IMG/VR virus record: IMGVR_UViG_3300034167_000343
Span: 1-59,802 of that record
DNA: 59,802 bases
From: a virus
Reading direction: 5' to 3' (one strand)
The translations under genes were made by a program, and so were the position numbers. Below are positions 1 to 7,346 of the stretch, piece by piece. Position 1 is the first letter of the stretch. The number at the start of each line of letters is the position of its first letter. The notes below the pieces were generated by a model. The model was given only the letters and a program-made list of their open reading frames with translations. It was not told where the DNA came from and did no database searches.

Positions 1-10
1 CTCCACCCCC

Positions 11-57
11 GACTGTTAATCCGTAGGTCCCTGGTTCGAGCCCAGGTCGGGGAGCCA
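11..57 (+). other. attP-type core: 3' part of tRNA-Asn
   Basis: The stretch holds an anticodon loop with GTT, the 3' strand of the anticodon stem, a complete T arm, the 3' acceptor strand TCGGGGA, discriminator G and CCA: the 3' part of a tRNA-Asn gene. The five bases before the loop (CCCGA) do not pair properly with TCCGT, so identity to a tRNA stops around position 11 and no functional tRNA is present. The integrase gene ends 38 bp to the right. Phages commonly integrate in tRNA 3' ends; here the core flanked by non-tRNA sequence fits the attP (non-integrated) form. No second copy is seen elsewhere in the window. Confidence 0.8.
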
Positions 58-65
58 AGAAATAC

Positions 66-87
66 GGGCACTTTGTCGATAGTGCCC
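66..87 (-). terminator. hairpin downstream of integrase
   Basis: Perfect 7-bp inverted repeat GGGCACT / AGTGCCC with an 8-base loop, lying between the integrase stop codon and the tRNA-like core. On the minus strand it is followed only by a weak T-rich stretch (GTATTTCTT), so it may be a weak terminator or part of the attachment-site architecture. Confidence 0.4.
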
Positions 88-94
88 ACTAACC

Positions 95-1126
95 TCAAGC
101 CGTCTCTGTGCTTATTTTGTGCAGGACGGCTTTTTTCTTGCCCAGCACACCGTCCAGCGCAGCAGCCTTCGGACTGAGGTGATCGACGTCCAGGTGCGCA
201 TACCGCTGCACCATGGCCCTCGACTCCCAGCCCCCCAGCTCCTGGAGATCATCCAGCCCCACACCGGCCTGACGCATCAGGCTGGCCCAGGTGTGACGAA
301 GGTCGTGCCAGCGCACATCCTCCAGCCCCGCCAGCCCCAGCGCCTTGGCCCACATCCGCGACGGCACGTCATGGATCAGGTTCTCGCTGAACACGTACTC
401 CTGGTGACGGCCCAGCCACGTACGCAACACCGACACCGCCGTCTCGTTGAGTGGAATGGAGAACGGCAGATCGTTCTTCATCACATCCTGCGGGAACGTC
501 GCCTTGCGCCGCTGCAAATCCACTTGCGCCCAGCGCAAACTCAGCACGTTGCTCTGTCGCAGCCCCGTGGCCACCGAGAACAGCGCCATGTCGGCATACG
601 GCCGAGGCAGCACCTCCACCAGCCGCGTCACCTCCTCGGTCGTGAGAAAGCGACGCCTCACCACTTCACCCGCCACCAGCCTGAACTTCGGTGACTGCTC
701 CAGCCACATCCACTCCCGGTGCGCCGTCAGAATCACCGATCGAAGGAACGCGAGCTTGCGGTTGACCGTCGCCGGCTTCACGCGCTTGAGTTCCTCATCA
801 CGGATGTCCCTCACGACGTCCGGGGTCACCTCCTCCAGGAGGCGAACCTGAGCACTTGAGAACTGCTCCTTCCACCACTGACCGGAGCGTTCGTCGTCCT
901 TGTAGCTGCGCTTGTAGCTGCGCTCTTTCAAGAACCGATCGATCGCCTCGACCAAGGTTCGCTTTTGCAGATCCTTGACGACCCGGCCGCGCCAGATCTC
1001 GGCACGGATGCGGTCGTGGTACTCGCTGGCTTGCGGCTTGTCTTCCGTCTTGCACGACCCACGGAAGACCTTGCCCTTGACCGTGATGGTGTACCACCAC
1101 GTTTTGTTCCTCAGGAAAATGCTCAT
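95..1126 (-). CDS. int: tyrosine-recombinase integrase
   Basis: Site-specific recombinase that integrates and excises the phage, presumably at the tRNA-Asn core 38 bp from its stop codon. The 343 residues are normal for phage integrases: an N-terminal arm-binding region, a core-binding domain (about 55-145) and a C-terminal catalytic domain. Visible catalytic residues are Arg190 (TGLRQSN), His274 and Arg277 (HDLRHTW), Trp300 in the usual His/Trp position and nucleophile Tyr309 (RYAHL). The ATG start has a GGAGG ribosome site. It is the last gene of the leftward transcription unit; the excisionase-like protein lies upstream in the same direction. Confidence 0.96.
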   Translation of the reverse strand: MSIFLRNKTWWYTITVKGKVFRGSCKTEDKPQASEYHDRIRAEIWRGRVVKDLQKRTLVEAIDRFLKERSYKRSYKDDERSGQWWKEQFSSAQVRLLEEVTPDVVRDIRDEELKRVKPATVNRKLAFLRSVILTAHREWMWLEQSPKFRLVAGEVVRRRFLTTEEVTRLVEVLPRPYADMALFSVATGLRQSNVLSLRWAQVDLQRRKATFPQDVMKNDLPFSIPLNETAVSVLRTWLGRHQEYVFSENLIHDVPSRMWAKALGLAGLEDVRWHDLRHTWASLMRQAGVGLDDLQELGGWESRAMVQRYAHLDVDHLSPKAAALDGVLGKKKAVLHKISTETA

Positions 1127-1146
1127 CTTTGTCCTCCAAAGAAAAG

Positions 1147-1192
1147 CCCCGCTGAAGACCGCAGTACCAAGATACCACAGCCCGCAGCGGGG
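1147..1192 (-). terminator. possible terminator upstream of int
   Basis: Inverted repeat CCCCGCT (1147-1153) / AGCGGGG (1186-1192) separated by 32 bases. On the minus strand the second arm is followed by CTTTTCTTT, which resembles an intrinsic terminator after the 76-residue gene upstream. The long loop makes this tentative; it could equally be part of the int leader. Confidence 0.3.
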
Positions 1193-1205
1193 ACTTTGAG
1201 GGGGC

Positions 1206-1436
1206 TCAGGCGGCCTGGGCGATGGGCGTCACGTTGGAGGCGGCATCCTCCTGGGCGACGCTTTGCTCGAGCTTCACGCCCGCACTCATCAGCCTGGCCA
1301 CGGCATGCGAGTTGGCGGTCTTGACTTCAAAGAGGTCGTTGGCCACATGGCGCATCGCCTGAGCAGGGCTCTGGGCGAGAACGAGGCGACCGGTGCCGCT
1401 GGCTTTGGTGGTAACTGCGTAGATGCGCTGTTGCAT
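1206..1436 (-). CDS. small phage/plasmid-type hypothetical protein
   Basis: A 76-residue protein starting MQQRIYAVTT, with an AGAGGAAA ribosome site. It has the look of a small protein often carried by phages and integrative elements of beta- and gammaproteobacteria (a short N-terminal strand, a central helix near 'AQAMRHVAND', then a strand-helix pair), but I know no function for the group. No membrane segment or metal site is seen. It lies between int and the early genes, in the same direction, with 112 bp of apparently non-coding sequence upstream. Confidence 0.7.
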   Translation of the reverse strand: MQQRIYAVTTKASGTGRLVLAQSPAQAMRHVANDLFEVKTANSHAVARLMSAGVKLEQSVAQEDAASNVTPIAQAA

Positions 1437-1548
1437 ATTAGGTTTTCCTCTGTGTTGCTGAATTGCCGGTGACGATATTCCGGCGCTGGTGCCGCCCGAT
1501 TACTCCGGGCCTTCCCCGTCCTTCAACGGAGCCAGCCGATCGAGCCAC

Positions 1549-1785
1549 TCACTTCTGCGCGGCCCTTTGGGTAGCCATACCCGTCAGGGAAGGCATGGCG
1601 CCCATCAGCTCCGCCGATGTCACGCCCGGTTTCTTGATCAGCTTGAGCGCCTGCTCGCGCGCCTTCAGCCATTTCCTGGTGGTTTGAACAGAGCCGCCCA
1701 TGACCTCTTGCGGGACCTTGTTCGTCAGCCTGCGGATGTCCTCCTTCATGCGGTCCAGGGCATCCCGCTCGTATTCATTTGCCAT
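1549..1785 (-). CDS. small basic helical protein, unknown
   Basis: A 78-residue protein starting MANEYERDAL. I chose the ATG at 1785 over a longer frame because upstream residues read like out-of-frame sequence and this start overlaps the end of the preceding gene by 11 bp, as in the rest of the operon. It is basic and mostly helical by eye, with a central KWLKAREQALKLIKK stretch. No family recognised. The ribosome site (GGGGGAA) is moderate. Confidence 0.7.
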   Translation of the reverse strand: MANEYERDALDRMKEDIRRLTNKVPQEVMGGSVQTTRKWLKAREQALKLIKKPGVTSAELMGAMPSLTGMATQRAAQK

Positions 1786-2053
1786 GGTGTTCCCCCAGCA
1801 TCTTCTCGATGGGCTCGATACGGACCCGGCCCGCAATGCAAGCCTCCGAGTACAGGGCATAAGACCTTGCGAGGTCGTCGCCGTGGTCCATGCGCCACCC
1901 CTGGTACATCTCCCTGCGCCTTGTCGGCGAGGAGGTGCTCATGGCCTGCCTCACATGAGCCACCAAGTTCTTCCTGCACTCGAGGAGCTGCTTCGCCCAA
2001 AAGGCTTCCAGGGCCACCGACTCCTCGTCGGTCATACCTGGACGCCACTTCAC
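1775..2053 (-). CDS. small hypothetical phage protein
   Basis: Up to 92 residues. Two starts are possible: GTG at 2053, whose GTGA overlaps the stop of the upstream gene as is usual in this operon, or ATG at 2035 (86 residues, starting MTDEESVALE). Neither has a strong ribosome site, so the overlap decides for GTG. The protein has a Cys-Arg-Lys helix followed by 'RRREMYQGWRMDHGD', a layout seen in small phage proteins of unknown function. No catalytic motif is visible. Confidence 0.65.
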   Translation of the reverse strand: MKWRPGMTDEESVALEAFWAKQLLECRKNLVAHVRQAMSTSSPTRRREMYQGWRMDHGDDLARSYALYSEACIAGRVRIEPIEKMLGEHHGK

Positions 2054-2547
2054 ACGAAGCTCGACAGGTCGGGGGCCTTCCACCCGGGCGGCTTGCCGAT
2101 CTTCCCGCCATCCAGGATCACGGGCCTGCCGTCGACCAGCTTGGCTTCGTTGGAGGCCAGGACCGCCTGATCTGCGCCGTCCTTGTCGAGGCCCGCGAGG
2201 TAGGCCACGCCATTGCCGGTGACCTCCAGATCGCACAGGGCATCGAGGGCGTACTCCCGGCTGAACGGCGGGATGATGGCCATCTCGGCCCCGCTCTTCA
2301 GCCCGAAGGCGATCTTTTGCAGGAGGTCGGACGCCACCGCCAAGCGGTGAACCGACATGCTGTGAGGGTCATCGACCTCAAGCTGGTCCAGGAACTCGAT
2401 GAATTCCTCGATGTGGCAGCCGATCTGGACCGACAGGTTCTGGTCCGTCGGCTTCTTGCCGCAGGCATGCAGCCACGCGGCGGCGCGCTGGAAGTTGTTC
2501 ATCTTTTTCGCGGCGGGTTGTGTCAGATTGGAAAAGTCGAGCTTCAT
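2050..2547 (-). CDS. MazG-like / PRA-PH-like NTP pyrophosphohydrolase
   Basis: 165 residues resembling phage proteins with an all-alpha NTP pyrophosphohydrolase (MazG / phosphoribosyl-ATP pyrophosphohydrolase) core. Acidic metal-site candidates are the EEFIE helix (Glu47, Glu48, Glu51) and a second helix with EYALDALCDLE (Glu98, Asp102, Asp106). The C-terminal 'KIGKPPGWKAPDLS' tail is typical of the phage branch of this group. Such enzymes hydrolyse nucleoside triphosphates or alarmone-like nucleotides; the substrate here is unknown. It overlaps both neighbours by 4 bp, so it is translationally coupled. Confidence 0.75.
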   Translation of the reverse strand: MKLDFSNLTQPAAKKMNNFQRAAAWLHACGKKPTDQNLSVQIGCHIEEFIEFLDQLEVDDPHSMSVHRLAVASDLLQKIAFGLKSGAEMAIIPPFSREYALDALCDLEVTGNGVAYLAGLDKDGADQAVLASNEAKLVDGRPVILDGGKIGKPPGWKAPDLSSFV

Positions 2548-2885
2548 TTGCTGCTCCGTTTCCAGAGCGTTTTGGGCGACCCGTGACAGCTCGCGCTGGA
2601 CTGCTTTTGATAGCCGCAGGCCACCACGTAACCATCTTTGTGGGCGCGCCTCGCGACAAGCCCCCAGGCGCGGTTGTCCGGTGGCGGCGTGAAGCCGAGC
2701 TTCTCCGCCCAGGCACGCACCTCCTCGGTCATGAAACCGTCGGGCTTCTGGATGGCGTACAACCTGAACAGGCCCAGGGCGTCATCGCTCCAGCCCTCAT
2801 TGACCCGATCCGCATGGGCGGCGGCCAGAGTCATGCTGGCGTCTGCCCCCAGGCCCGCCAACTCCTTGTCGAGCACCGTGGTCAT
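2544..2885 (-). CDS. conserved phage protein, winged-helix-like
   Basis: 113 residues from the ATG at 2885, whose ATGA overlaps the upstream stop. The pattern (a helix 'AAAHADRVNEGW', then 'GFMTEEVRAWAEKLG', 'PPPDNRAWGLVARRAHKDG', and a C-terminal 'CHGSPKTLWKR') matches a common phage family of unknown function with a probable winged-helix fold. It may bind DNA. It sits among recombination genes, but no catalytic residues are evident. Confidence 0.75.
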   Translation of the reverse strand: MTTVLDKELAGLGADASMTLAAAHADRVNEGWSDDALGLFRLYAIQKPDGFMTEEVRAWAEKLGFTPPPDNRAWGLVARRAHKDGYVVACGYQKQSSASCHGSPKTLWKRSSK

Positions 2886-3160
2886 CGGATCACCCCCTGG
2901 AGTCGGTCGGCCACCAGCTTGGCGTAGCCGGCGATGTCCACCCAGGAGTCGACGTAGTCCGGGTCGCCATTCACGATCCGGCCGATCTTGTGGCAGATCA
3001 TCTCCAGCGCTTCGAGCTGGTCGGCGTCGCACTCCACCTTGCTGACGTTGTCCATGTGCCGGTACAGGGTCCTCTTCAACTCCTGGGTGACCGCCGCATG
3101 GTTCTTGAAGGCCCCGTAGCGGGACCCACGCTCTTCGAGCGTGACCGTGATGTCATCCAT
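2882..3160 (-). CDS. DUF6378-like phage protein
   Basis: 92 residues starting MDDITVTLEERGSRYG. The sequence order 'ERGSRYGAFKNHA', 'LEALEMICHKIGRIVNGDP', 'DSWVDIAGYAKLVADRL' is that of the small phage domain DUF6378. Function unknown; it is usually found near nucleotide metabolism and MazG-like genes, as here. The ATG at 3160 has a GAGGAAA ribosome site; the longer frame upstream is non-coding in this frame. It overlaps the small HTH gene by 8 bp. Confidence 0.8.
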   Translation of the reverse strand: MDDITVTLEERGSRYGAFKNHAAVTQELKRTLYRHMDNVSKVECDADQLEALEMICHKIGRIVNGDPDYVDSWVDIAGYAKLVADRLQGVIR

Positions 3161-3320
3161 TGTTTTCCTCGTACTGGTTCTTGAGGAAGCCGTCCAGGTC
3201 TTCCTTCCGAAATCGCCACTGCCGCCCGATCTTCCCGGACGGTATCTTTCGTTCTCGCGCCATCTTCCGCAAAGAGAATGGGCTGATGCCAAGGTACTTG
3301 GCTGCGTCAAAAATCGACAT
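3153..3320 (-). CDS. excisionase-like helix-turn-helix protein
   Basis: A 55-residue protein read directly from the sequence: MSIFDAAKYLGISPFSLRKM, then a basic turn and 'GKIGRQWRFRKEDLDGFLKN'. This is the MerR/AlpA-type winged helix (helix-turn-helix residues about 5-22, wing about 28-38) of phage excisionases and transcription factors. It probably assists excision or controls the leftward unit. The second of two adjacent ATGs (3320) has better spacing from AAGGA. It overlaps both neighbours. It is not next to int, unlike many xis genes, so an AlpA-like regulator is also possible. Confidence 0.8.
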   Translation of the reverse strand: MSIFDAAKYLGISPFSLRKMARERKIPSGKIGRQWRFRKEDLDGFLKNQYEENNG

Positions 3321-4161
3321 CATTTCCTTGTTGTCCTTCTTCTTTTTGTAGTCGTTGGTACTGAGGACAGAAAGGTGCGACTTCGCAGTAGTTTTCGCAG
3401 CGCCTGTTCACTCCGGGCCTCTCAACAATTTCCATCCCTGGCCCTGGGTCACCAAGCTCTTCGCGATTAGGGCTGACCCTAACTGCGCGTTTGCCGCCTG
3501 CTTTCATGAGCGCATAGGTGGTTCCTGAATACCACCGCTCGTCGGCGCTGCATTCAGACATCATGCCGTCATCTGCATTTTTGTGTAAGGCTATTCTTAT
3601 TTTTATGTAGGACAAAACTTCCTCATAAGGCCAAACTCTAATAGATATTTTCTTGATGGCCTGCTCCGGATAATCATGTTTCCTGAGCGCTTCTGATTTC
3701 TTCCAGTCCCTGAAGATGGCCACCACCTCCAGGTGGTCGATCTCAATCCCGTTCTCGCGGGCCAGCCAGCGCAGCACATTGAGTTGACGCTCCCACCCCT
3801 CGTCGCCGCCGGCCTTGTAGGTGGAGCAGACCTTCCAGTCCTGGAGCACCCGGTCTGCGATATGGGCCCGGTCAAATTGGCCGCTGAGCGTGACGCCGTC
3901 GACCTTGGCGTACAGCCGCTGCTCCACCACCGCCGAGGTCTCGGCCCGCTCCAGCACCGTATGCACCGCCTGACCCATCAGGGACCAGATGCGCTCGCTG
4001 ACGTCCTCGACCACCACATCGCGGTACTGCTTGGCCAACACACGCTTCTGCGCGCTGTCGATCAGCTTGGTCACTGAGATGTCGCCCCCTCCCGTGTAGG
4101 GGTCGTTCCGCACCGCAGCGACCAACGCATCCGGGAGCCCGTACAGGTTGGTCAGGTTCAT
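3307..4161 (-). CDS. Cas4/RecB-like PD-(D/E)XK nuclease
   Basis: 284 residues from the ATG at 4161. The core motif 'SGQFDRAH' followed by 'VLQDWKVCS' gives the Asp and Asp-x-Lys of a PD-(D/E)XK nuclease, and the C-terminus holds a Cys cluster 'RRCENYCEVAPFC' like that of Cas4-type Fe-S exonucleases. Next to an ERF annealing protein it is probably the resecting exonuclease of the phage recombination system. The protein ends in NDVDF, resembling an SSB acidic tip. The 3' third (about 3560-3660) is noticeably AT-rich compared with flanks. Confidence 0.82.
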   Translation of the reverse strand: MNLTNLYGLPDALVAAVRNDPYTGGGDISVTKLIDSAQKRVLAKQYRDVVVEDVSERIWSLMGQAVHTVLERAETSAVVEQRLYAKVDGVTLSGQFDRAHIADRVLQDWKVCSTYKAGGDEGWERQLNVLRWLARENGIEIDHLEVVAIFRDWKKSEALRKHDYPEQAIKKISIRVWPYEEVLSYIKIRIALHKNADDGMMSECSADERWYSGTTYALMKAGGKRAVRVSPNREELGDPGPGMEIVERPGVNRRCENYCEVAPFCPQYQRLQKEEGQQGNDVDF

Positions 4162-4430
4162 CAGAAGTCGACCTCGACTTCGTTGTTGGTGCGCTTCGGG
4201 GCACTGCGCTGAGGTGCGCTGCCCTGCTCGCGGGGCGCGTACTTCGGATCCGGCAGGCGCAGGACGCCGGACTTGAACGGGTTTCCGGCCTTGGACACGC
4301 GGTTCCAGATGGCGACTTCGTACTTGGTGCCGTCCGGGAACTCGACGGTGCCGGTCTCGTGTGGCGCCTTCTCGTTCGTGCGGCGGTTGTTCTCGAAGAT
4401 CGTGATCTCGATTTGGTTGTTGTAGGTCAT
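4161..4430 (-). CDS. small ssDNA-binding-like protein
   Basis: 89 residues: an N-terminal strand 'NQIEITIFENNRR', a beta-rich middle 'GTVEFPDGTKYEVAIWNRVS', and a flexible C-tail ending NEVEVDF. The layout (FENNRR, 'SKAGNPFKS') recalls the small DUF736/OB-like phage proteins that serve as single-strand binding factors, and the acidic-aromatic tip resembles that of SSB. Position between ERF and the nuclease supports a recombination role. The assignment is by pattern only. The ribosome site AAGGAG lies inside the ERF gene. Confidence 0.6.
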   Translation of the reverse strand: MTYNNQIEITIFENNRRTNEKAPHETGTVEFPDGTKYEVAIWNRVSKAGNPFKSGVLRLPDPKYAPREQGSAPQRSAPKRTNNEVEVDF

Positions 4431-4432
4431 GT

Positions 4433-5020
4433 TCAGGACTCCTTGGTTTGGGCGGCCTTCTTTTGAAGGCGGGCGATGACCTCCTGGACCTTGGCCAGGG
4501 GCAGTTGGTTGATGGAGCTGATGCTGTAGGCGCCAGCGATCGCCTCCAGGGGCATCTGCACCGAGGCGGCAAGGCTGGTGATGGCCGCCAGTTCGTTCGG
4601 TCCGGCCAGCGCTTCCTGGCGCTTCTGAGGGGGCGCGTTGCGCACCGCCGCCGTCGCCGCATTTGCATCGTCGTCTTCGGGCGCGATCCCGCAGGCCGCC
4701 ATGAGCGAGTACCTGCGCGCATAGGTCAGTGCTGACCCGTATCCCTGAGGGTCGTGCTTTGCGGCGGGCACGTACAGGCGACCGGCGCTGAAGACCTCGC
4801 CGGATTCATGCACGAAGGTGGTCTCCACGACCACGCCCGTGTCGGACTCGTGGGTCTGCTGGATGAGCGCGATGCCGCTGTCGTTGAGCGCGTCGATGAC
4901 GGCCTCAACACAGGCCGCCAGATCGGCGTAGCGGCTCTTGAAGTGCGGGTTCGAGCTGGTCTTGAGTGCCGGGCCAAAAGCCTTCTGCGCACGGACCAGG
5001 GCCGCCGAGATCTCTTTCAT
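4433..5020 (-). CDS. erf: ERF-family single-strand annealing protein
   Basis: 195 residues from the ATG at 5020, which has an AGGAGG ribosome site. The ERF signature is clear: 'NPHFKSRYADLAACVEAV' near the N-terminus and 'DPQGYGSALTYARRYSLMA' around residues 90-110, followed by 'GIAPEDDDAN'. ERF proteins form rings that anneal complementary single strands and recombine or circularise phage DNA. It is the first gene of the leftward unit, so its promoter should lie in 5021-5349. Confidence 0.93.
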   Translation of the reverse strand: MKEISAALVRAQKAFGPALKTSSNPHFKSRYADLAACVEAVIDALNDSGIALIQQTHESDTGVVVETTFVHESGEVFSAGRLYVPAAKHDPQGYGSALTYARRYSLMAACGIAPEDDDANAATAAVRNAPPQKRQEALAGPNELAAITSLAASVQMPLEAIAGAYSISSINQLPLAKVQEVIARLQKKAAQTKES

Positions 5021-5069
5021 CAGTCCTCCTAGTTGTAACAGGGTTCGGTGTTGCGATAGCAACCAGCTA

Positions 5070-5272
5070 TTGTCCACAGGATGTGCGCAACGTGTCTGAT
5101 TGTAGGTGTAGGAGTTCTCCTATCGATCTAGGTGTTTCCACCAGTTGTGTGTACAACTTGTGGATAAATAATCCTCAACATTGTTTCTTAAGGCTTTACA
5201 GCGTTTTCTTACTGTGGACAACCTTGATCTTAGGTGCTCTTTAAGGCTCCTGTAGCAACAAAGTTATCCACA
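5070..5272. other. candidate replication origin with DnaA-box cluster
   Basis: Four DnaA-box-like 9-mers lie in about 200 bp of AT-rich DNA: TTGTCCACA at 5070-5078 (+), TTATCCACA at 5159-5167 (-), TTGTCCACA at 5213-5221 (-) and TTATCCACA at 5264-5272 (+). Two match the consensus exactly. The stretch separates the divergent ERF and primase-helicase genes. DnaA boxes recruit host DnaA; the inference is that replication starts here and loads the phage helicase. The surrounding 5021-5349 has no convincing gene. Confidence 0.7.
5109..5158. promoter_or_regulatory. operator-like inverted repeats between divergent early units
   Basis: TAGGAG-TT-CTCCTA (5109-5122) and AGTTGT-GTGT-ACAACT (5143-5158) are perfect 6-bp inverted repeats; GTTGC-GATA-GCAAC at 5050-5063 is a third. 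They lie between the start of the ERF unit and the primase-helicase gene, where early promoters are expected. Regulator unknown. No convincing -35/-10 pair could be fixed by eye. Confidence 0.45.
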
Positions 5273-5349
5273 GGCCAACAATAGACAGCACCTTGTTACA
5301 TAGGCTGTCTCTATTGCACACACGAACACTTACATCAACACAGAACAAC

Positions 5350-7056
5350 ATGAAGTCATTCGCCGACTACGGCATCGACCTCCAGGGGAAGTCCGGAGAA
5401 GAGGTCAAGGTCACCTGCCCTCAGTGCTCAAGCACCCGTAAGAAAAAGAGCTACCCGTGCCTCAACGTCAACACCTCGAAGGGCACCTGGCACTGCTGGC
5501 ACTGCGGCTGGTCGGGCGGAATTCCTACAGGCGTGGTCAACCGATCTGCCCCTCCCTCCCGGCGCGTCTACCCGAAGCCTGAGTTCCGTCCTGCGGCTTT
5601 GTCTGACGGGGCCTTCAAGTTCTTCGAGAAGCGCGGCATCACGATCGATGTGCTGATCCGCAACCGCGTTTCGATGGAACGGGTGTGGATGCCCCAGATC
5701 GAGGACGAGGTGACCGCCATTGCCTTCCCGTACTACCGAGGCGGAGAGGTCGTGAACATCAAGTACCGCGACGGCGCCAAGAACTTCCGTCAGGTCGCCG
5801 GGGCCCAGAAGGTCCTCTACAAGTACGACGACATTGCCGAGGTCACCCTCATCACTGAGGGTGAGCTGGACGCCCTGGCCCTGGAGGTGGCGGGCTTTCA
5901 GAACGCGATCTCGGTGCCTGATGGCGCACCCGACCCCTCAGCCAAGAACTTCGACACCAAGTTCGAGTACCTGGACGACGATCGTCTGGATCAGGTCAAG
6001 CAGTTCATCCTGGCGGTCGACGCCGATGAGCCTGGGCACCGCCTGGAAGATGAGCTGGCCCGCCGCCTGGGCCGTGACAAGTGCCTGCGCGTGACATGGC
6101 CCGAGGGCTGTAAGGATGCCAATGAGGTCCTGGTGACGCATGGCGCCCAGGTCTTGCGCGAGTGCATTGAGGACGCGAAGGCGTTCCCCCTGGAGGGCAT
6201 CTTCTCGATGGGCGACATCGAGGCCGACCTGGACAACATGCTGGAGTTCGGCCTCATCCAGGGCGAGCCCACCGGGTGGGATTCGGTGAACTCGCTCTAC
6301 ACGCCCGCCCCCGGTCAGTGGACCTTGGTCACCGGCATCCCGAGCATGGGCAAGAGCGAGTGGCTTGATGCTTTGGCGGTGAACCTTGCGGAGAACGCAG
6401 GCTGGACCTTTGGTGTGTGCAGCCCCGAGAACCAGCCCATCTCCTGGCATGCCGCCAAGCTCATCGAGAAGCGCATGGGTGAGCGGCTGGTGGCGGGCCG
6501 CGTCAACGCCTCGTTGTTCCAGGGCGCGAAGGAGTGGATGTCCCAGCACTTCCACTTCATCATGCCCGAGGATCCCACGCTGGAGTCGGTGCTGGCCAAG
6601 GCCAAGGCGCTGGTCAGGCGGCACGGGATGAAGGGTCTGATCATCGATCCTTACAACGAGCTGGACCACACGAAGCGCAGAGACAACGTGGCAGAGACGG
6701 AGTACGTCTCGCTCTTCCTGACGCAGCTCCGCAAGTTCGCGCGCGAAAACTCGATCCACATCTGGCTGGTGGCACACCCCGCCAAGCTGATGAAGGACAA
6801 CAAGGGCATCTACCCGGTGCCTGATGGCTACACGGTCTCAGGCTCGGCGCACTTCTACAACAAGGCCGACAACATCGTGGCGGTCCACCGCGACCTCACG
6901 AACCCGCAGGCGGCCACCGAGGTTCACGTTCAGAAGGTGCGCAGCCGCTGGCTGGGCAAGCGTGGCGTGGCCTACCTCCAGTGGAAGTCTGAATCGGGGC
7001 GCTTCAGGGAGTTTGCGGGCGCCTACAGCCCTCCAGGAACGGAGGTGTACGAGTGA
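5350..7056 (+). CDS. bifunctional primase-helicase
   Basis: 568 residues from the ATG at 5350. Domains in order: N-terminal zinc ribbon with CPQC and CWHC pairs (about 20-55), TOPRIM primase core with TEGELDAL and the AVDADEP metal site, then a DnaB/RecA-type helicase with Walker A GIPSMGKSE and Walker B GLIIDPYNE plus WLVAHPAK. This is the T7 gp4/Twinkle arrangement: it unwinds the fork and makes primers. No phage polymerase is encoded, so host Pol III is presumably used. There is no clear ribosome site before this start, which is unusual for this genome; it is the first gene of the rightward early unit. Confidence 0.93.
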   Translation: MKSFADYGIDLQGKSGEEVKVTCPQCSSTRKKKSYPCLNVNTSKGTWHCWHCGWSGGIPTGVVNRSAPPSRRVYPKPEFRPAALSDGAFKFFEKRGITIDVLIRNRVSMERVWMPQIEDEVTAIAFPYYRGGEVVNIKYRDGAKNFRQVAGAQKVLYKYDDIAEVTLITEGELDALALEVAGFQNAISVPDGAPDPSAKNFDTKFEYLDDDRLDQVKQFILAVDADEPGHRLEDELARRLGRDKCLRVTWPEGCKDANEVLVTHGAQVLRECIEDAKAFPLEGIFSMGDIEADLDNMLEFGLIQGEPTGWDSVNSLYTPAPGQWTLVTGIPSMGKSEWLDALAVNLAENAGWTFGVCSPENQPISWHAAKLIEKRMGERLVAGRVNASLFQGAKEWMSQHFHFIMPEDPTLESVLAKAKALVRRHGMKGLIIDPYNELDHTKRRDNVAETEYVSLFLTQLRKFARENSIHIWLVAHPAKLMKDNKGIYPVPDGYTVSGSAHFYNKADNIVAVHRDLTNPQAATEVHVQKVRSRWLGKRGVAYLQWKSESGRFREFAGAYSPPGTEVYE

Positions 7057-7346
7057 CCCACCGCAACCCACGTTTGCTTTCCCTGGCGCGTGACCAAGCC
7101 TGCGTCGCGTGCGGCGTCAACGACGGAACCGTCGTGGCGGCTCACTCCAACCTGGGCGAGCACGGCAAAGGCATGGGCCTGAAAGCTCATGACGGCATGA
7201 GCGCATGGCTCTGCCACCAGTGCCACCACCAGCTCGACCAGGGCGCCCGCATGAGCAAGGCCGAGCGGCGCTTATTCACCCTGGAATCCATCTGCCTGAC
7301 CTACATGCAGCTTTGGAGCCAGGGACTCATTGAGGTGAAGACATGA
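7053..7346 (+). CDS. DUF1364/YbcO-like HNH-type nuclease
   Basis: 97 residues, GTG start whose GTGA overlaps the primase-helicase stop, with GGAGG nearby. Pattern 'CVACGVNDGTVVAAHSN', 'KGMGLKAHDGMSAWLC', 'CHQCHHQLDQG' matches the YbcO/DUF1364 phage nuclease family, with Cys pairs and His residues for a zinc-supported HNH site. These proteins are thought to act in recombination or DNA processing. Confidence 0.8.
   Translation: MTHRNPRLLSLARDQACVACGVNDGTVVAAHSNLGEHGKGMGLKAHDGMSAWLCHQCHHQLDQGARMSKAERRLFTLESICLTYMQLWSQGLIEVKT

Noticed and set aside
1-57. Complete tRNA-Asn gene
   Set aside because: Only the 3' part is present; the bases before the anticodon loop cannot form the stem, and the 5' half is missing.
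1500-1550. Minus-strand coding-like tail EWLDRLAPLKDGEGPE
   Set aside because: It reads like a real protein end, but the frame has a stop shortly upstream and no start codon, so at best it is a gene remnant.
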